Of a DNA stretch of 9,204 bases, positions 6,130 through 9,204 are shown one piece after another. Source of the stretch: an uncultured Bacilli bacterium. Lineage in GTDB: Bacteria > Bacillota_I > Bacilli_A > RF39 > UBA660. Position numbers and translations under genes: made by a program. Each line of letters opens with the position of its first letter. The first letter of the stretch is position 1. The DNA is taken from positions 1 to 9,204 of the forward strand of contig CALVIA010000040.1 of assembly GCA_944329255.1 (NCBI GenBank), read 5' to 3'. A model generated the notes under the pieces. The model was given only the letters and a program-made list of their open reading frames with translations. It was not told where the DNA came from and did not search any database.

Positions 6130-6838
6130 ATTTTATCATTTTTAAAAATTTTAATTCTAATTCTTTACATTTTTGTTTATCCATTTCTGGCAAATCTTTT
6201 AATGGATAATTTATGTTTAGTTTTTCATATTTACTAATAGCCATATTATGGTATGGCAGAAATTCTATTTTTTCAATATTTCTTATTTTCTTTATAATTT
6301 GAAGTAAATCATTTAAATATTTATCATTATCCATTATTCCGGGTAATATTACTTGTCTTATCCATATTTTTATATTTTTTTTATTTAAAAAATTTACAAA
6401 TTCCCAAAATTTATCCATATCACCGTTTACTAATTCTTTGTATCCCTTTTTATTAACGTGTTTTATATCTAATAATACTAAATCTACATAATTAAATAAT
6501 TCATCATAATTTGAAAGGCCAAATCCTGCTGTATCAATAGCAATATGAATACCTTGTTCTTTTAATTTTTTACAAGTATCTAATAAGAATTCATATTGTA
6601 GTAATGGTTCTCCCCCAGAGAAAGTAACTCCACCATTGTTTTTAAAATATGGTTTGTTTCTTAAAATTTTTTTTACCAAATCATCACTACTAATATTTTT
6701 TTTTTGCATATACCACATTTCTGGATTATGACAATATTTACATCTTAAATTACATCCGTTCAAAAAAACAACTGTTCTTATTCCAGGACCATCAACCAGT
6801 CCCATGCTTTCAATCGAATTAACACTACCTAATATCAT
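6128..6838 (-). CDS. pflA: Pyruvate formate-lyase activating enzyme (radical SAM)
   Basis: A 236-residue glycyl-radical-enzyme activase. It uses a [4Fe-4S] cluster and SAM to abstract a hydrogen from the key glycine of pyruvate formate-lyase, generating the active radical under anaerobic conditions. The N-terminal VDGPGIRTVVFLNGC (15-29) and the cluster motif Cys29-x3-Cys33-x2-Cys36 followed by HNP are diagnostic. FSGGEP (73-78) is the SAM-binding GGE motif, LLDIKH (122-127) is conserved in activases, and EFLPYHNM (192-199) is near the end of the barrel. No extra ferredoxin-like cysteine cluster is inserted, which fits a PflA rather than an activase of other glycyl-radical enzymes. Its ATG overlaps the pflB stop TGA in an ATGA, so it is translated from the same message. 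Confidence 0.95.
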   Translation of the reverse strand: MILGSVNSIESMGLVDGPGIRTVVFLNGCNLRCKYCHNPEMWYMQKKNISSDDLVKKILRNKPYFKNNGGVTFSGGEPLLQYEFLLDTCKKLKEQGIHIAIDTAGFGLSNYDELFNYVDLVLLDIKHVNKKGYKELVNGDMDKFWEFVNFLNKKNIKIWIRQVILPGIMDNDKYLNDLLQIIKKIRNIEKIEFLPYHNMAISKYEKLNINYPLKDLPEMDKQKCKELELKFLKMIK

Positions 6839-9063
6839 AATTTTTCATGAAATGTCCTTGAAATTACTTCTTCTTGTTGTTTTCTTGTTAATCTATTAAA
6901 TCTAACTGCATATCCAGATACTCTAATTGTTAATAATGGATATTTTTCTGGATTTTCCATAGCATCTATTAATGTTTCTCTATTTAAAACATTTACGTTT
7001 AAGTGATGAGCTTTTTGTATAAAATACCCATCTAATAAACTTACTAAATTATTTATTTGTTCATCCTTGTCTTTTCCAAGTGAATTTGGAATTATTGAAA
7101 ATGTATTTGATATTCCATCTCTACAACAAGCTTCATAATCTAATTTTGCAACTGAATTTAAACTTGCAATAGCACCAGTTTTGTCTCTTCCATGCATTGG
7201 GTTAGCACCCGGTGCAAAAGGAACTCCTTTTTTTCTTCCATCTGGAGTTGATCCTGTTTTTGAACCATAAACTACATTTGAAGTAATTGTTAATACAGAT
7301 AATGTTACAACTGAATTTCTATATGTTTTATGTGAATTAAGAGATGTATAAACTTTTTCCAAAATTTCTTTTGCTATATTATCTACTCTATCATCATCAT
7401 TTCCATACTTTGGAAAATCTCCTTCTATTTCAAAATCAATTGCAATATTATTTTCATCTCTAATAGGTTTTACTTTAGCATATTTTATCGCAGAAAGTGA
7501 ATCAGCAACAACTGACAATCCCGCTACTCCGTATGCCATTAATCTACCAACATGTGTATCATGTAAAGCCATTTGCCCTGCTTCATATGCATATTTATCA
7601 TGCATATAATGAATAATATTCATTGCATCACTATATATATTACACATCTTTTCAATAGCTTTAAAATATTCATTTTTTACTTTATTATAATCTAAATATT
7701 CATCTGTATTTTTTTCTAATCCATCAAGTATTTTTACCTTATTTATTTCATCATAACCACCATTAATACTATATAACAGTGTTTTAGCTAAGTTACATCT
7801 TGCTCCAAAAAATTGCATATCCTTACCAACTCTCATTGCAGATACACAACAAGCAATAGCATAATCATTTCCATATATAGGTCTCATTATATCATCATTT
7901 TCATATTGAATAGAATCTGTTTCTATACTAATTTTTGCACAATATTTTTTAAAATTATCATTTAGTTTTTCACTCCATAATACTGTCATATTTGGTTCTG
8001 GTGAAGGATCTAAATTTGTTAAAGTATGTAGGATACGAAAAGAAGTTTTTGTAACTAATGACTTTTTATTATCTAACATACCAGCTATTGAACAAGTTAC
8101 CCAAGTAGGATCTCCTGAAAACAATTCATCATATTCAGGTGTTCTTAAATGTCTCACTAGTCTCAATTTAATTACCAATTGATCAATTAATTCTTGGGCA
8201 TCTATTTCATTTAATATACCCTTTTTCATATCGTTTTCTATATATATATCTAAAAATGCATCAATTCTTCCAAGACTCATTGCAGCTCCATTATTTTCTT
8301 TAACTGCTGCTAAATATCCAAAATATAAAAATTGAACAGCTTCTTTTGCATTTTCTGCTGGCTTTCTAATATCTATACCATATTTATCTGCCATAATTAT
8401 CATTTCTTCTAATGCTCTTATTTGCATAGAAACTTCTTCTCTTAATCTGATAGTTTCGTCATCCATAGGACTTTTAATATTATCTAAATCCTTTTGTTTT
8501 TCTTCTATCAAATAATCAATTCCATATAGTGCTACTCTTCTGTAATCACCAATTATTCTTCCTCTACCATAAGCATCAGGAAGTCCGGTTAATAATCCAG
8601 ATTTCCTTGCTGCTCTTATTTCTTTTGTATACGCATCAAATACTCCTTGATTATGTGTTTTTCTAAACATATTAAAATATTTATCAAGATCTTTATTTAA
8701 TTCATAATTATATGCTTCTAATTCTTGTCTAACCATTCTAAATCCACCATATGGATTCACAATTCTTTTTAATGGAGCATCAGTTTGCAAGCCAACAATA
8801 ACTTCATTATCCTTATCAATAAAACCAGCATCATATCCACTTATAGATGAAAAATGTTCTGTATCTATGTCTAAAACTTTATTTTTTAATTCTTCTTTTA
8901 ATAATTTTTCACATTTATTCCATACGTTTTTTGTTTTATCACTAATTCCAACTAAAAAATTATCATTTCCAGTATATTCTTTATAATTCAGTTTAATAAA
9001 ATCTTCAACATCAATTTTATCACACCAAGCCCCTTTTACAAAATCATTCCATATTTTATACAT
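6835..9063 (-). CDS. pflB: Formate C-acetyltransferase (pyruvate formate-lyase)
   Basis: Converts pyruvate and coenzyme A to acetyl-CoA and formate without using NAD, a central step of anaerobic mixed-acid fermentation; cytoplasmic homodimer. The 742 residues are a full, typical length. The adjacent active-site cysteines are Cys405-Cys406 in AIACCVSAMRVGKDMQFFGAR, which separates true pyruvate formate-lyases from glycerol or choline type lyases that have one cysteine. The glycyl radical site is Gly717 in RVSGYAVRF near the C-terminus. Other conserved blocks include AYGRGRIIGDYRR (164-176) and STPDGRKKGVPFAPGANPMHGRD (605-627). ATG 9063 is preceded by an excellent AGGAGGT (9075-9069) at 5 bases. 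The gene overlaps pflA by 4 bases. No formate channel gene (focA) lies within the window. Confidence 0.98.
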   Translation of the reverse strand: MYKIWNDFVKGAWCDKIDVEDFIKLNYKEYTGNDNFLVGISDKTKNVWNKCEKLLKEELKNKVLDIDTEHFSSISGYDAGFIDKDNEVIVGLQTDAPLKRIVNPYGGFRMVRQELEAYNYELNKDLDKYFNMFRKTHNQGVFDAYTKEIRAARKSGLLTGLPDAYGRGRIIGDYRRVALYGIDYLIEEKQKDLDNIKSPMDDETIRLREEVSMQIRALEEMIIMADKYGIDIRKPAENAKEAVQFLYFGYLAAVKENNGAAMSLGRIDAFLDIYIENDMKKGILNEIDAQELIDQLVIKLRLVRHLRTPEYDELFSGDPTWVTCSIAGMLDNKKSLVTKTSFRILHTLTNLDPSPEPNMTVLWSEKLNDNFKKYCAKISIETDSIQYENDDIMRPIYGNDYAIACCVSAMRVGKDMQFFGARCNLAKTLLYSINGGYDEINKVKILDGLEKNTDEYLDYNKVKNEYFKAIEKMCNIYSDAMNIIHYMHDKYAYEAGQMALHDTHVGRLMAYGVAGLSVVADSLSAIKYAKVKPIRDENNIAIDFEIEGDFPKYGNDDDRVDNIAKEILEKVYTSLNSHKTYRNSVVTLSVLTITSNVVYGSKTGSTPDGRKKGVPFAPGANPMHGRDKTGAIASLNSVAKLDYEACCRDGISNTFSIIPNSLGKDKDEQINNLVSLLDGYFIQKAHHLNVNVLNRETLIDAMENPEKYPLLTIRVSGYAVRFNRLTRKQQEEVISRTFHEKL

Positions 9064-9089
9064 ATTTTACCTCCTATACAAACAATATA

Positions 9090-9098
9090 ATTATATCA
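9090..9098 (-). promoter_or_regulatory. Extended -10 promoter of pflB-pflA
   Basis: The minus strand reads TGATATAAT (9098-9090), a perfect TATAAT with the TGn extension. The matching -35 region is poor (TTTTAT at a 17-base spacing), as expected when an extended -10 is used. Transcription should begin near 9083, leaving a leader of about 20 bases with the AGGAGGT site. The -10 overlaps a 12-base AT-only palindrome (9085-9096). No convincing Rex or CcpA operator is visible. Confidence 0.55.
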
Positions 9099-9130
9099 AA
9101 TATTTTATATAAATAAAATATTATTACAAT

Positions 9131-9157
9131 AAAAAAAGATTAAAATAAATTTTAATC
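9131..9157 (-). terminator. Intrinsic terminator for a leftward gene beyond the right edge
   Basis: On the minus strand GATTAAAA (9157-9150) pairs with TTTTAATC (9145-9138) around a 4-base loop and is followed by seven T (9137-9131). The 3' arm can pair instead with 9187-9178 over 10 bases, enclosing the neighbouring hairpin, and would still end in the same T-run. It lies upstream of the pflB promoter, so it should isolate pflB from a leftward gene outside the window. Confidence 0.6.
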
Positions 9158-9158
9158 G

Positions 9159-9177
9159 CCAACCTTTTCAAGGTTGG
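9159..9177. repeat. Strong 8-bp hairpin next to the right-end terminator
   Basis: CCAACCTT (9159-9166) pairs perfectly with AAGGTTGG (9170-9177) around a 3-base loop. It is the most G-C-rich short element in the intergenic region. On the minus strand it precedes the terminator at 9131-9157 and may be the first half of a tandem terminator; on the plus strand it is followed only by TTATTTTAAT, a weak U-tract. Confidence 0.55.
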
Positions 9178-9204
9178 TTATTTTAATATATAATGTTTAT
9201 ATGA

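Noticed and set aside
713..9063. Alternative genetic code with TGA as tryptophan, suggested by the mycoplasma-like short SMC.
   Set aside because: smc, pflB and yidD end in TGA at positions that fit the family C-termini and overlap the next start, and tryptophans in conserved motifs are encoded by TGG.
9085..9096. A 12-base palindrome ATATAATTATAT overlapping the pflB -10, considered as an operator.
   Set aside because: It consists only of A and T, is short, and is largely a by-product of the TATAAT box read on both strands; no Rex-like TTGTGA half-sites accompany it.
1..9204. A mobile island, phage remnant, defence system or CRISPR array.
   Set aside because: No transposase, integrase, repeats with spacers, tRNA-bounded insertion or abrupt change of base composition is visible; the genes are mostly housekeeping or fermentative and share the same composition.

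Overview
The window is very AT-rich (G+C about a quarter by eye), gene-dense, and carries a mix of housekeeping and fermentation genes. Tryptophan is read as TGG and TGA serves as a stop for at least four genes, so the code is standard and a Mycoplasma/Spiroplasma code is excluded. Low-GC Gram-positive ribosome-binding sites, a neighbouring rnc/smc pair, a short-armed SMC, a lipoprotein with a Gram-positive style signal peptide, and pyruvate formate-lyase with its activase together suggest an anaerobic or facultative Bacilli/Erysipelotrichia/Mollicutes-related Firmicute, possibly a gut lineage with a small genome. That placement is inference; no marker rRNA is present.

Layout. Bases 1-4915 are a leftward block. 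Transcribed from right to left it holds rnc (RNase III), a PglC/WcaJ-type phosphoglycosyl transferase starting 2 bases after rnc, a terminator whose 5' arm is the end of that gene, then a strong promoter driving smc, and finally a class I SAM-dependent methyltransferase overlapping smc by 4 bases and running off the left edge. Bases 4916-5045 are a divergent promoter region. Bases 5046-6115 are a rightward two-gene operon: yidD (membrane insertion factor) overlapping by 4 bases a lipoprotein that looks like a ZnuA/TroA metal-binding protein but has no histidine at all. A bidirectional terminator at 6085-6129 overlaps the stops of that operon and of the convergent leftward operon pflB-pflA (9063 to 6128), which encodes pyruvate formate-lyase and its radical-SAM activating enzyme. 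The last 140 bases hold the pflB promoter and two hairpins, one followed by a U-tract on the minus strand, which probably end a leftward gene lying beyond the right edge.

How the genes fit together. rnc and smc are a familiar Firmicute neighbourhood, here split by a glycan-initiation enzyme and by a terminator plus a new promoter. pflB and pflA form a self-contained unit for anaerobic pyruvate cleavage to acetyl-CoA and formate. The yidD-lipoprotein pair is the least explained part: the lipoprotein keeps the scaffold of a metal-binding receptor, has lost every recognisable metal ligand, and has no ABC transporter genes beside it. I found no mobile element, CRISPR array, tRNA or rRNA, and no stretch over 300 bases without a gene. 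The most promising leads are the histidine-free receptor-like lipoprotein, the glycosyl transferase between rnc and smc, and an 18-base perfect palindrome inside the smc promoter.
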